From assembly GCF_000447795.1 (NCBI RefSeq), contig NZ_AUNI01000011.1, positions 124,001-188,000 on the forward strand: a stretch of 64,000 bases of DNA, written 5' to 3'. The notes beneath the pieces were generated by a model. The model saw nothing but the letters and a program-made list of their open reading frames with translations, ran no database searches and had not been told where the DNA came from. The stretch is from Bacteriovorax sp. Seq25_V (GTDB lineage Bacteria > Bdellovibrionota > Bacteriovoracia > Bacteriovoracales > Bacteriovoracaceae). This document shows positions 54,025 through 63,868 of the stretch, piece after piece; position 1 is the first letter of the stretch; each line of letters starts with the position of its first letter. A program made the translations under genes and the position numbers.

Positions 54025-56871
54025 ATGAAATTTTATCCTTACTTGCTATCTCTAACTTTAACACTCAATTCATTCGCATCTTTAGAGAAGTCCAGCCTGT
54101 TTATTGATGGAAAGGGACATAGTGATCAAGTAAAGATTATTATTGGTGAAGAATTAAAGTATAGCTATCCGCTGAATGTTGTGAATCAACTACTTAGTGA
54201 AGGGGAGAAAGAAGCATTCGATAAGATTGCAACAGATAGTGATGTATTCGATTTTTATGGCCTAAATTCTTTAGAGGCAGAAAAACCTGTAGAGAAAAAT
54301 TATCATAATTTTTTAAAAACCTATAGCTCATATGATCAACAATTAGAAAATTATTCTAACGCAAATATCTCTCAAGGTCTTAATCGTGCTTTTAAAGGTG
54401 GTGTTGTTGTTTTAACTACTGTTGCTGCTGCCGGAGCAACTGTTGGCTCGATGGGGGTGTTGACTCCTGTCGCGGTAGCTGCTGCTGGTTATGTCGCAAC
54501 AGAGATGTCTGATCAGTTTTATGAAAATGCGCAAAAGGCTACTAAGGAAGAAATGATTAACCAGCTTGGTGCTGTTTTAAAAACAGTTGTAGATGAAGAA
54601 GCTCTGTATTTGTTGGCCGATCTTACCCCTGATAGCTTAAGAGAAATAGATGAAAGATTTCAATTACAAGATTATCTTAATACTTTGAAGGTGTGTGATA
54701 ATTGTGATCCTCAAAAAGAGGCGCATCTTAGAAATGCTATGGTTACTAATTTGTCCAATATCGTAAAAGGTAACACAAAAGACTTAATGCAATTAAAGCA
54801 ATCGATTAATAACCTAAGTGATAATGTTGAGGAAAATAAAGAGAATATCGTCGCAATTGGTAATCGTCTTAATAGCTTTGGGAAAGGATTAGAGAGTTTT
54901 GGTCGAAATCTAGTAAATCTTCAGGAAGAGATGGGTGTTGGTCAGCGAGAAATTAATAATAAACTGAGTAAAATGACTGGCGCCATAGAAGAGAATACGA
55001 AATCAATTGGTCAAAACAAAAAGCTTATTTTAGAAAATCAAAAAGATCTAAAATTTGTTAAAGACTTTATGTTCAGCCAAATGTCTCCGGCACAAAAATT
55101 AATGGCCTTAAAAAGTGGGGCCTATGGTAATAATATGCTGGAGGATAAGAAGGAGCTACTACTTAAGCAATTAAAGTTTCAAACAGATGTAGGAGACTTT
55201 TTGAACGGTGCTCGTCAAATTAGTCAAATAGCATCAAATCTAGGGATCAATCTTGGTAAATTTGATAATGCAATAAATATTGGAACTTCAGCTTTTAATG
55301 CAGCGACAAAATTACTGTCACCAAGTCCTGACTTCTTAGGAGCCGCGGTGGCTATTACTGGAATTTTCGGGCAAAGAAGAGATGTTAACGGAATAAGGCA
55401 TGAACAAATAATGAGGTCATTGGGCATTATTAATAAAAAACTTGATGTAGTTTTGGAAAATCAAATAAAAATTTTAAAAGGGCAGGAAGAAATTCTTAAG
55501 AGTTTAGAATTAATTAGTCGTCAGATTCATGAATCGACTAATATTTTATACGATAAAGTAGAATTAGTCAGACTAGATGTAAAAGATAATAAAGCTGGAA
55601 TCAAAGAGGGGCTTAGAACACCTCTGGTCGCTTGTAATGCTTTTATTTCAAATCTTAATAATGTATTGAACGAACCTTTGAGTGTCAGCCCTATAATGGC
55701 AAGGCATCAGCAATTTAAAACTCGTAGAACACAATTTGACAAATGTAGAGCTATTTCTGAGATACTTAGTAAATATAAACAGGATAGTTTATTTTCTGTT
55801 TTGCTAAGTAAAACATATGAAAATCTTGATGAAGATGATGTAAAAAATAAATATGTTAAAGAGTTATATCAGCCACTTGTAAAGTATTTTCAGGAGCTCG
55901 CAGATAGTGAGGAGATGTTCGAAAGATTCTTTACTTTAGGATTAGTTTCAATTGATGATCCCATAACACTGTCTAGATATTCTAAGCTTATAACAGAAAA
56001 TAACCATTATCAGAGAGTTCTTTCAGGTAAAGAGTGGCAGGGCTATGATAGACGATTGGAGTTGGGAAAACTATTAAATAACCCTTTGTCTCAAAAAGCT
56101 GTGGTTGAAGTTTCAAAAATTACTAACCAAATATTCACTTACTTTGATCTTACTTATAATGGTGACTTTCCTAAGAATTTAGAGGAGCTTTTAAGTATCT
56201 CAGGAAGTGGTAAAAACTCTTTGGGGTATGAATCGTTACAGCATATAAATGTTTTGTTACAAACTGTTAGCGTACAAATGAATCTTCTGACAGGTCAAAT
56301 ATTATTACCTCTCATGTATAAACATCTTAATGCAGGAACGAAGCTCGATACTATACAGAAAATTTTAGACAAATCTGAAGTAATTAAGGACAATTTTTTA
56401 GCTTATTTTGTAACTAATAAGATGTATGAAAAATCAGGGATTTCATATTATTCAGAGCTAAGAGGATCTTCACCTTTTGAAAGAGCTATTGAAATAAGGA
56501 AAGATTTTCTTGTAGAGGAAAGCTTGAATATTTCTGAGAGTAATCATCTAAAAGTTATCTGTGGAGATAGTTGTGTTTTAAAGGTCGGAGACGATACTAG
56601 TAGTTTTAATATTGAGCTAAAAAGTTTAAAAGATCGAAATAATTTAACTAAACTACAGCAACATCCGAGTTCTAAAGAGATTTTAGGTTGGTTACAAATT
56701 ACCAAGGAAAACATGTTCGGTTATACTTATGAAAAGTCAATTGAGGCTGAAGAGGGGATGCCCGCTTCAAGTATGTATCGATATATGATTTATAATTCTG
56801 CTCGGTCATTACCTCGAGTTAATTCAAGAGCTTTTGAACGAAATTATATTCATTCTTTATCAAACTTTTAG
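54025..56871 (+). CDS. Large exported protein with hydrophobic segment and coiled coils
   Basis: The 948-residue protein has a signal peptide ending near SFA. A long Ala/Gly/Val-rich hydrophobic segment lies at about 125-158 (VVVLTTVAAAGATVGSMG), a shorter one near 433-447 (FLGAAVAITGIFG). Two coiled-coil regions follow at about 250-360 and 465-540. The rest is helical. The combination of secretion, a hydrophobic hairpin and coiled coils resembles alpha-pore-forming toxins in outline only; I recognise no family. It is the last gene of the cassette next to TetR. Confidence 0.65.
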   Translation: MKFYPYLLSLTLTLNSFASLEKSSLFIDGKGHSDQVKIIIGEELKYSYPLNVVNQLLSEGEKEAFDKIATDSDVFDFYGLNSLEAEKPVEKNYHNFLKTYSSYDQQLENYSNANISQGLNRAFKGGVVVLTTVAAAGATVGSMGVLTPVAVAAAGYVATEMSDQFYENAQKATKEEMINQLGAVLKTVVDEEALYLLADLTPDSLREIDERFQLQDYLNTLKVCDNCDPQKEAHLRNAMVTNLSNIVKGNTKDLMQLKQSINNLSDNVEENKENIVAIGNRLNSFGKGLESFGRNLVNLQEEMGVGQREINNKLSKMTGAIEENTKSIGQNKKLILENQKDLKFVKDFMFSQMSPAQKLMALKSGAYGNNMLEDKKELLLKQLKFQTDVGDFLNGARQISQIASNLGINLGKFDNAINIGTSAFNAATKLLSPSPDFLGAAVAITGIFGQRRDVNGIRHEQIMRSLGIINKKLDVVLENQIKILKGQEEILKSLELISRQIHESTNILYDKVELVRLDVKDNKAGIKEGLRTPLVACNAFISNLNNVLNEPLSVSPIMARHQQFKTRRTQFDKCRAISEILSKYKQDSLFSVLLSKTYENLDEDDVKNKYVKELYQPLVKYFQELADSEEMFERFFTLGLVSIDDPITLSRYSKLITENNHYQRVLSGKEWQGYDRRLELGKLLNNPLSQKAVVEVSKITNQIFTYFDLTYNGDFPKNLEELLSISGSGKNSLGYESLQHINVLLQTVSVQMNLLTGQILLPLMYKHLNAGTKLDTIQKILDKSEVIKDNFLAYFVTNKMYEKSGISYYSELRGSSPFERAIEIRKDFLVEESLNISESNHLKVICGDSCVLKVGDDTSSFNIELKSLKDRNNLTKLQQHPSSKEILGWLQITKENMFGYTYEKSIEAEEGMPASSMYRYMIYNSARSLPRVNSRAFERNYIHSLSNF

Positions 56872-57089
56872 TACTGAATTTTAAAATATTTGTGCTTTAT
56901 GTATGATGAGAATCTCCAGAGAGAAGATTGGTCAGTAAGAGAACAATAGAGTATCTCCTCGATGGGCGGTATTTTATCTAATCCTCTATTTTTGTTATTT
57001 CTTTCTTTATCGTTTATTAGATGTCAACAGTGGGGGATGTGTTTAAATCTTCTTGATTCTCTTTAATCGTGGCTGTATAGAATTATTCA

Positions 57090-57284
57090 GTGAAAAGCAA
57101 AAAGAAAAATCTTAAACTACAATATCAACAACTGCATGCCGAGGCCATTAAGAATGGTGAAGACTACTATCGTGATCCGGTGACTGGTGGGATTGTCTCT
57201 ACAGAAGTCCGTCTTAAGCGAATGAGAAAGTGTTGTAAGGATGGTTGCCGACATTGTCCATGGGGCTTTAAAAAAAGAAGTTAA
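57090..57284 (+). CDS. DUF5522-family small protein
   Basis: A GTG start gives 64 residues. The basic N-terminus is followed by NGEDYYRDPVTGGIVSTE and the cysteine motif RKCCKDGCRHCPWG, typical of DUF5522, a small family with a likely metal site. The family often occurs as an extension of or near oxidoreductases; no partner is adjacent here. Confidence 0.8.
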   Translation: MKSKKKNLKLQYQQLHAEAIKNGEDYYRDPVTGGIVSTEVRLKRMRKCCKDGCRHCPWGFKKRS

Positions 57285-57409
57285 TAATCCATTATCTTTT
57301 GAAACTATCTCGATTTTGCAATTCGTTTTGTCGAATTAGGGTATTGAAAAATGTGAAGTGACGGAGACAATGGTTGGAATTCTATTTATTGTTTTAAGGT
57401 CACCTGTAT

Positions 57410-57880
57410 ATGTCGTCTGATTTTGTAAAAAACAAATCATTGTCTATTTTACTTTGCTTATTATTTTTTAGTTCAATGCTTGGTGCTACGGTTTTGATTT
57501 TTAGACCAGCAGATTTAACTGTCCACAAAAAATTGAAAGAGATCAATCAACAAGCCTACTCAAGTGCTAAGCTTCGAAACTTGGCAAGATTCTTTAATGA
57601 TGAAGACGTTTGTAGAAATACTTTAAATACAATTGGACCACTTTCTGCTACGCATGTAATAAAAGAAATTAGAGGTGTTAAAAATGAAATAATTCCTGTT
57701 GAAGAATTAGGAGAGATCGTGTTGACTAACATTAACCTTTCTCCTTCAAATAAGACGACTCATTTATACGGTCATGCTGCCTTGAGAATTTCTCTAAAGA
57801 ACTCCATCCAGCGAGTATATCAAGTTTATATCGAAACAACTTATTTAAGAAAAGTTGTAAAATGTTTCACTGAGGAGTAG
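57410..57880 (+). CDS. Membrane-anchored small protein
   Basis: The 156-residue protein has one hydrophobic N-terminal segment (about 11-30) that may be an anchor or uncleaved signal, and a mixed alpha-beta domain with two cysteines (EDVCRN, VVKCFT). AAGG lies 10 bases before the ATG. No family recognised. It overlaps the convergent regulator gene by 14 bases. Confidence 0.55.
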   Translation: MSSDFVKNKSLSILLCLLFFSSMLGATVLIFRPADLTVHKKLKEINQQAYSSAKLRNLARFFNDEDVCRNTLNTIGPLSATHVIKEIRGVKNEIIPVEELGEIVLTNINLSPSNKTTHLYGHAALRISLKNSIQRVYQVYIETTYLRKVVKCFTEE

Positions 57881-58847
57881 ACGAAATCTGGTGTAAGGTG
57901 ATTGTCGAGATATAGACATGGTTTTCATCTCCATTTTCAATTTCTTCTTGTTTAGGGCTGTATAATATTTCCTTTACTTTGTTCCAGTGTAACTTTGTAA
58001 GCTCTTCAAGATCGTTTTTTTGTGATGTTGTTAGGTTTGCAATAGTCATTTTTACAATATTTTGATTAGAGTCAAAGAAACAATTATCAATATTCTTATG
58101 TTCATTTATATAATCAAATACATAGTGATGGATTGAGTTCTGTTCATCGTTACTAGGATGACGTTGTACCGATTTTTTTGTTATATATTTATTACCTTCA
58201 ATATCAAGCAGTGAAAATTGTAGTGCTTTTGTAAGCAGGAAGTTTATCTCTTCTCTGCTGACTCTCAGGGCCTTCATCATAAGTTCATCATTGTGCACTT
58301 CTAGGTCCTTATATGCTTTAGTGCATACAAGGGGCGGGAGTAGTAGGCTTTGTGGATATTGCTCTGTAAAGTTTTGAATATCTATCTCTGATGAGGACAA
58401 TTCCTTAAATTCTTCAGGGATCTTTTTACCATCTAAGATATCTAAGACAAAATTAGATAGTAGAAAAAGTAGATTTTGGACTATGTCCAAAACATGCTCA
58501 AGTAGTACAACCGTTCGCCCCGATCTTAAGTTTAAAAGTTGTGCCGCTGATAGGTTTAAGCTTCCTTGAATAAATTCATTTGAAAAGTTTTTAGTGAGTT
58601 CATTAAAAAGAAAAGTTCCGTTGGAAATGTCTCCCTTAACTTTTAGATATTTATTGTTCAATGTGGAAGTATCTACTTTTAGGAGGCTAATTAGCTTATA
58701 GAAATCCTCCCATGAGATTTTTGTTTTTCCTGACTCCCAGCGGTAGGCTTGATTAAAGGTATAGCCGAAGTATTCGTTTATCTGGCCTTGAGTTACATCG
58801 GCCCTTAAAGTTTTTAAAATTAGTTTTGCGATTTCTGATGTTGTCAT
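57867..58847 (-). CDS. HTH regulator of the TIGR02147/DUF4423 type
   Basis: The 326-residue protein starts with a Cro/C1-like helix-turn-helix at about 15-55 (TQGQINEYFGYTFNQAYRWE), has a helical middle, and a C-terminal winged region where HVYISTITLHQI resembles the DUF4423 end seen in TIGR02147 proteins. Those regulators are common in Fibrobacter and Bdellovibrio-like bacteria and their targets are unknown. It is divergent from acnB, which it might control (inference). Confidence 0.65.
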   Translation of the reverse strand: MTTSEIAKLILKTLRADVTQGQINEYFGYTFNQAYRWESGKTKISWEDFYKLISLLKVDTSTLNNKYLKVKGDISNGTFLFNELTKNFSNEFIQGSLNLSAAQLLNLRSGRTVVLLEHVLDIVQNLLFLLSNFVLDILDGKKIPEEFKELSSSEIDIQNFTEQYPQSLLLPPLVCTKAYKDLEVHNDELMMKALRVSREEINFLLTKALQFSLLDIEGNKYITKKSVQRHPSNDEQNSIHHYVFDYINEHKNIDNCFFDSNQNIVKMTIANLTTSQKNDLEELTKLHWNKVKEILYSPKQEEIENGDENHVYISTITLHQISSTPQ

Positions 58848-59044
58848 GCTGGTTACATACCATAGTGGACTAAATAAATAAATTAATAGAGTGAAAATAG
58901 TTTTTGTGTTGCATTATCTTAAAGAGAGTCACGATGTTAGAGAAATAATCATTTATGACATGTGCACCTTATGATAGAGTATTTGCATATTAGAATTATT
59001 ATTAATGAGTGCGTCATAAACGACGTAATAGGTTTGGGTAAGTT

Positions 59045-61801
59045 ATGAGTTTATACACAGATTATTTAAAAGAAATTGAAGAAAGAAAAAAACAAGATCT
59101 AAGACCAAAGCCAATTGATGGGGCTGAATTAACAAAAGAGATTATTGCTCAAATTAAAGATGCAAATCACGAGCACAGAAAAGATTCTCTAAACTTTTTT
59201 ATCTATAACATTATTCCAGGTACAACTAGTGCGGCTGAAGAGAAAGCTGAGTTCTTGAAAGAAATTATTCTTGGAAAAGCAGCTGTTGCTGAAATTTCAA
59301 CTGAGTTTGCATTTGAATTACTTTCTCATATGAAAGGTGGACGTTCTATTGGTGTACTTCTCGATCTTGCTCTTGGTGAAAATGCAGAGATTGCTAAGGC
59401 GGCAGGTGATGTTTTAAAAACTCAGGTCTTCTTATATGACGCTGATACAGCAAGATTAAAAAAGGCATTTGATGCTGGAAACGCAGTCGCTAAAGATGTA
59501 ATCGAAAGCTACGCGAAAGCAGAATTTTTTACAAATCTTCCAGCTGTTGAAGAAGAGATTAAAGTTGTAACTTTTGTTGCTGGTGAAGGTGATATTTCGA
59601 CTGACTTACTTTCTCCAGGTAATCAAGCTCACTCTCGTTCAGATAGAGAGCTCCATGGAAAATGTATGATTTCTGAAGAAGCACAAAAGGAGATCGTTGC
59701 TCTTCAAAAACAACACCCAGACAAGAGAGTGATGCTTGTTGCTGAAAAAGGTACAATGGGTGTGGGTTCTTCGAGAATGTCTGGTGTTAACAACGTTGCA
59801 CTTTGGACAGGAAAGCAAGCAAGTCCATACGTTCCGTTTATTAATATTGCACCAATCGTTGGTGGGACAAATGGAATTTCGCCTATCTTCTTAACTACAG
59901 TTGACGTTACTGGTGGGATTGGAATCGATCTTAAAAACTGGAAGAAGAAAGTTGATGCTGATGGCAAGCCAGTTCTAAATGAAGCAGGTGAGCCGGTTCT
60001 TGAGCAGGTTTATTCTGTAGAGACAGGTACAGTTTTCACAATTAATACAAAAACTAAGAAGCTTTATAATGGGGATAAAGAATTAATCGATATTTCTAAA
60101 GCTCTTACTCCACAAAAGCTTGAGTCAATTAAAGCTGGTGGATCATATGCAGTAGTATTTGGTAAAAAGCTTCAAACATTTGCAGCAATGGCTCTTGGAC
60201 AAGAGCTGAAATCTGCATTTGCTCCTTCAAAAGAAATTTCTCATGAAGGTCAAGGTCTTACTGCTGTTGAAAAAATCTTCAACAGAAATGCGGTAGGAGT
60301 TAAAGAAGGTAAAGTTCTTCATGCTGGAAGTGACGTTAGAGTAAAAGTTAATATCGTAGGTTCTCAAGATACAACGGGTCTTATGACTTGCCAGGAACTT
60401 GAGTCAATGGCCGCTACAACAATTGCTTCTAATATCGATGGTGCATACCAATCAGGATGTCACACAGCTTCTGTATGGGATGCAAAAGCTCAAGCGAATA
60501 TTCCTAAGCTTATGTCTTTTATGCACAAGTTTGGTTTGATTACAGGAAGATCTCCTGAGAAGAAATACCCTGCGATGACTGACGTTATTCACAAGGTATT
60601 AAATGACATTACAATTGATGACTGGGCCATCATTATCGGTGGAGACTCTCACACAAGAATGTCAAAAGGTGTAGCCTTTGGTGCTGACTCTGGGACAGTA
60701 GCTCTTGCTCTTGCAACAGGTGAAGCTGAAATGCCAATTCCTGAATCTGTAAAAGTTACTTTCAAAGGAACTCTTAAAGATCATATGGACTTTAGAGATG
60801 TTGTACACGCGACTCAAGCTCAAATGCTTAAGAAATTTGGTGATAACGTATTCCAAGGACGTATTATTGAAGTACATATTGGAACTCTTCTTTCTGACCA
60901 GGCATTCGTATTTACTGACTGGACAGCAGAAATGAAAGCAAAAGCTTCAATCTGTATCTCAAATGAAGAAACTCTAATTAAGTCTCTTGAGATTGCTAGA
61001 GATAGAATTCAAATCATGATTGATAAGGGTATGGATAACGAAGCTAAAGTTCTTCAAGGGCTTGTTGATAAGGCAAATGCTAGAATCAATGAAATCAACA
61101 CTGGTTCTAGACCTCCACTTAAGCCAGATGCAAATGCGAAGTACTTTGCAGAGTTTACGGTAGATCTTGATCAAATCGTTGAGCCAATGATTGCTGACCC
61201 AGATGTTAACAACGAAGATGTATCGAAGAGATATACTCACGATACGATCAGACCAATTTCTTACTACGGTGGAGAGAAGAAAGTTGACCTTGGATTCATT
61301 GGATCATGTATGGTTCACAAAGGTGATATGAAAGTTCTTTCTCAGATGTTGAAGAATATCGAAAAAGACCAAGGTAAGGTTGAGTTCAAAGCACCACTTG
61401 TTGTTGCTCCTCCAACTTACAATATCATTGATGAGTTAAAGAAAGAAGGTGATTGGGAAATCCTACAAAAGTATGCAGGATTTGAATTTGACGATGCAAA
61501 CCCAAAGTCTGACGCGAGAAAGAAATACGACAATATGATGTATCTTGAAAGACCAGGTTGTAACCTTTGTATGGGGAACCAAGAAAAAGCTGAAAAAGGT
61601 GACACGGTAATGGCCACTTCAACTCGTCTTTTCCAAGGAAGAGTTGTTGAGGATACTGATGAGAAAAAAGGGGAGTCACTTCTTGCTTCTACTCCAGTTG
61701 TTATTCTTTCGACAATCTTAGGAAGAACACCAAATATGGATGAGTATTTAAAAGCAGTAGATGGAATTGTTCTTACTTCTTATGCGCCACCATTAAAGTA
61801 A
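59045..61801 (+). CDS. acnB: Aconitate hydratase B
   Basis: The 918-residue enzyme isomerises citrate to isocitrate and may also act on 2-methylisocitrate. The AcnB-specific HEAT-like N-terminus is present, followed by the swivelling domain. The [4Fe-4S] cysteines lie in LGFIGSCMVH and PGCNLCMGNQ. Other catalytic motifs are VGSQDTTGLMT and IGGDSHTRMSKG. At 918 residues it is about 50 longer than the E. coli enzyme; the extra residues seem to lie near 300-370 and 640-680. It supplies the step after citrate synthase (29264). Confidence 0.96.
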   Translation: MSLYTDYLKEIEERKKQDLRPKPIDGAELTKEIIAQIKDANHEHRKDSLNFFIYNIIPGTTSAAEEKAEFLKEIILGKAAVAEISTEFAFELLSHMKGGRSIGVLLDLALGENAEIAKAAGDVLKTQVFLYDADTARLKKAFDAGNAVAKDVIESYAKAEFFTNLPAVEEEIKVVTFVAGEGDISTDLLSPGNQAHSRSDRELHGKCMISEEAQKEIVALQKQHPDKRVMLVAEKGTMGVGSSRMSGVNNVALWTGKQASPYVPFINIAPIVGGTNGISPIFLTTVDVTGGIGIDLKNWKKKVDADGKPVLNEAGEPVLEQVYSVETGTVFTINTKTKKLYNGDKELIDISKALTPQKLESIKAGGSYAVVFGKKLQTFAAMALGQELKSAFAPSKEISHEGQGLTAVEKIFNRNAVGVKEGKVLHAGSDVRVKVNIVGSQDTTGLMTCQELESMAATTIASNIDGAYQSGCHTASVWDAKAQANIPKLMSFMHKFGLITGRSPEKKYPAMTDVIHKVLNDITIDDWAIIIGGDSHTRMSKGVAFGADSGTVALALATGEAEMPIPESVKVTFKGTLKDHMDFRDVVHATQAQMLKKFGDNVFQGRIIEVHIGTLLSDQAFVFTDWTAEMKAKASICISNEETLIKSLEIARDRIQIMIDKGMDNEAKVLQGLVDKANARINEINTGSRPPLKPDANAKYFAEFTVDLDQIVEPMIADPDVNNEDVSKRYTHDTIRPISYYGGEKKVDLGFIGSCMVHKGDMKVLSQMLKNIEKDQGKVEFKAPLVVAPPTYNIIDELKKEGDWEILQKYAGFEFDDANPKSDARKKYDNMMYLERPGCNLCMGNQEKAEKGDTVMATSTRLFQGRVVEDTDEKKGESLLASTPVVILSTILGRTPNMDEYLKAVDGIVLTSYAPPLK

Positions 61802-61823
61802 CGTAAAAAAAATTGAATATCAT

Positions 61824-61849
61824 AAAGCCGGCCCTTGTGCCGGTTTTTT
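61824..61849 (+). terminator. Terminator after acnB
   Basis: AGCCGGC and GCCGGTT pair over 7 bases (one G-U) with a loop of about 6 bases, and run into six T residues. It lies about 25 bases after the acnB stop. Confidence 0.88.
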
Positions 61850-61897
61850 AGTTCCAGGGCTAGACTAGAGCGCGCCCAGAGTGTTAAATTATAGACT

Positions 61898-63838
61898 ATG
61901 ACTGAAAACAAAAACGAAAAAAACATGCGTCCAAAACAGGACATTCCATCAATCCTTGATCGCGTATCTCGCCCAAAGAAGGCCGTGATTACTGCGGGTA
62001 TGCCTTATGCAAACGGACCTGTTCACTTAGGTCACCTTGCGGGAGCTCACGTTCCTGCGGATATTTATGCGAGATGGGTAAAACTTCTTATTGGGCAAGA
62101 AAATGTTCTTTTTGTCTGTGGGACAGATGACCATGGCTCAACAAGTGAAGTTGCCGCTAAGAAATTGGGGAAGACGACTCAGGAATTCATCGAAGAAGTT
62201 CATGCAAAGCAATCTCAAACAATGCAGAGATATTCAATTGGACTTGATACTTACACAGGAACATCTCGTGAAGAGAATTTTGAGGCCCACAAGGAGCTGT
62301 GCCAGGATTTCCTACGTAAGATGCATGCAAATGATATGCTTGAGAGAAAAACAAGTAAGCAGTGGTTTGATCCATCTCTAAGTATGTTCCTACCTGATCG
62401 TTATGTTCAAGGTCAGTGTCCAAATCAGAATTGTACCAATATGGCAGCTTACAGTGATGACTGTGATGTGTGTGGAATGCAGTATGATCCAAGTGAACTT
62501 ATTAATCCAAAGAGTACGCTAAGTGATGCAACACCTGTGTTAAAAGATACTGATCATTGGTATTTAAATATGTGGAAGGTAACTGATCAATTGATTGAAT
62601 GGTTATCGACAAAAGAGAAAACATGGAGAAAATCTATCCTTCAAGAAGTTTTTGGGACAGTTTATCCTTCTGTTGTTTTCTCAAATAAGTCTGAGCCGCT
62701 TTATAAAGAAATTAAAGATAGTCTTCCGGCCCATAAGAGTCGTTATGCTCCAGGAAAGCAAGTTCTCGTACAATTAAATTCTCTTAAAGATCTTGAAGTG
62801 ACGATGAAGCTTCTAACTGAAAAGGGTATTGAGTGCACTTTAAATAACGGTTGGGCAAAACGCTCGATCACAAGAGATGTATCTTGGGGAATTCCTGTTC
62901 CAACAGATATTGAGCCGGGAATGGAAGGTAAAACTCTTTACGTATGGCCAGAATCTTTAATTGCTCCAATTTCTTTTTCTAAAGTCGCTCTTAAAAAGAA
63001 AGGTTTATCAGAAGATAAGTACAAAGACTTTTGGTGCGACCCAGAAGCAAAGGTTTTTCAATTTCTTGGAACAGATAACGTATTTTTCTATGTTCTTATG
63101 CAAGGAAGTATGTGGTTTGGAGTTCAGGCCGACCCAATGAGACAGCCAATAGCTGGAGAGTTACAACAGACAGATATCTTCAGTAACTTTCACCTGCAGA
63201 TAAATGGTGAAAAGATGAGTAAGTCCAAAGGGAACTTCTACACAGGAGATCAGCTAGTTGATGAGATGGGATACACTCCAGATCAACTTAGATACTTCTT
63301 ATCGACACTCAGTTTATCAGAAAAAGCTTCTAACTTTGACTTTGAGGTCTTTAAAAATAAGAACCAGTTCTTAGCTGGTCCACTAAATGCCTCGTTTGAA
63401 AAACCAATTTCTGCATGTCATTCGAAATTTGGCTCAATTGTAAAAAAAGGAAAGCTAATTGGTAAAACAGAAGCTGAAACTTTAAAAGTTGTTCAGTCTT
63501 ATGTACGCTTTATGGAAAGAGCTGAATATCCAAAGGCCCTAGGAGCAGTTGAAAACTATGCTCGTATTGTAAATGGATTATTCAATCAGTATAAGCCACA
63601 TGATGATAGGTTCCCTGAAGAAGAGAGAGTGGATGCTCTTTATTCAAGTTTTTATATCTTAAAGAATCTTGTCGTAATGCTTTCTCCATTTGTTCCAGAG
63701 ACAATGGAGAAGCTAAGAAAATCTCTAAACCTTCCTGAGTCGATTTACTCAATCGATTCATTAAAGGATGAATTTCCTGCAGACCATAAAATTGGTGAGC
63801 AGGTTGAATTTTTTCCTGGAGCAAGTTCAGAAGAATAA
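61898..63838 (+). CDS. metG: Methionyl-tRNA synthetase
   Basis: The 646-residue enzyme charges tRNA with methionine. The HIGH motif reads PVHLGHLAG near residue 44, the zinc knuckle CPNQNC...DCDVCG lies at about 174-196, and KMSKSKG is near 439. The C-terminal EMAP-like tRNA-binding domain is absent, which is common. Compared with E. coli MetG an extra segment of about 60-70 residues appears before SITRDVSWG (about 250-315). The conserved FYVWLDAP is replaced by LYVWPESLIAP. No strong SD precedes the ATG; a second ATG at 61925 is possible. Confidence 0.95.
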   Translation: MTENKNEKNMRPKQDIPSILDRVSRPKKAVITAGMPYANGPVHLGHLAGAHVPADIYARWVKLLIGQENVLFVCGTDDHGSTSEVAAKKLGKTTQEFIEEVHAKQSQTMQRYSIGLDTYTGTSREENFEAHKELCQDFLRKMHANDMLERKTSKQWFDPSLSMFLPDRYVQGQCPNQNCTNMAAYSDDCDVCGMQYDPSELINPKSTLSDATPVLKDTDHWYLNMWKVTDQLIEWLSTKEKTWRKSILQEVFGTVYPSVVFSNKSEPLYKEIKDSLPAHKSRYAPGKQVLVQLNSLKDLEVTMKLLTEKGIECTLNNGWAKRSITRDVSWGIPVPTDIEPGMEGKTLYVWPESLIAPISFSKVALKKKGLSEDKYKDFWCDPEAKVFQFLGTDNVFFYVLMQGSMWFGVQADPMRQPIAGELQQTDIFSNFHLQINGEKMSKSKGNFYTGDQLVDEMGYTPDQLRYFLSTLSLSEKASNFDFEVFKNKNQFLAGPLNASFEKPISACHSKFGSIVKKGKLIGKTEAETLKVVQSYVRFMERAEYPKALGAVENYARIVNGLFNQYKPHDDRFPEEERVDALYSSFYILKNLVVMLSPFVPETMEKLRKSLNLPESIYSIDSLKDEFPADHKIGEQVEFFPGASSEE

Positions 63839-63868
63839 TAAAAAAGGAGCTTCGAGCTCCTTTTTTAT
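63839..63868 (+). terminator. Terminator after metG
   Basis: AAAAAGGAGCT and AGCTCCTTTTT form an 11-base stem with a 3-base loop, followed by a further T. It begins directly after the metG stop. The last 130 bases of the window beyond it hold nothing I can support. Confidence 0.92.

Noticed and set aside
56962-57066. ORF of 34 codons with a hydrophobic stretch between the large exported gene and the DUF5522 gene
   Set aside because: No ribosome-binding site, no lipobox and no sign of codon preference; likely chance in AT-rich DNA.
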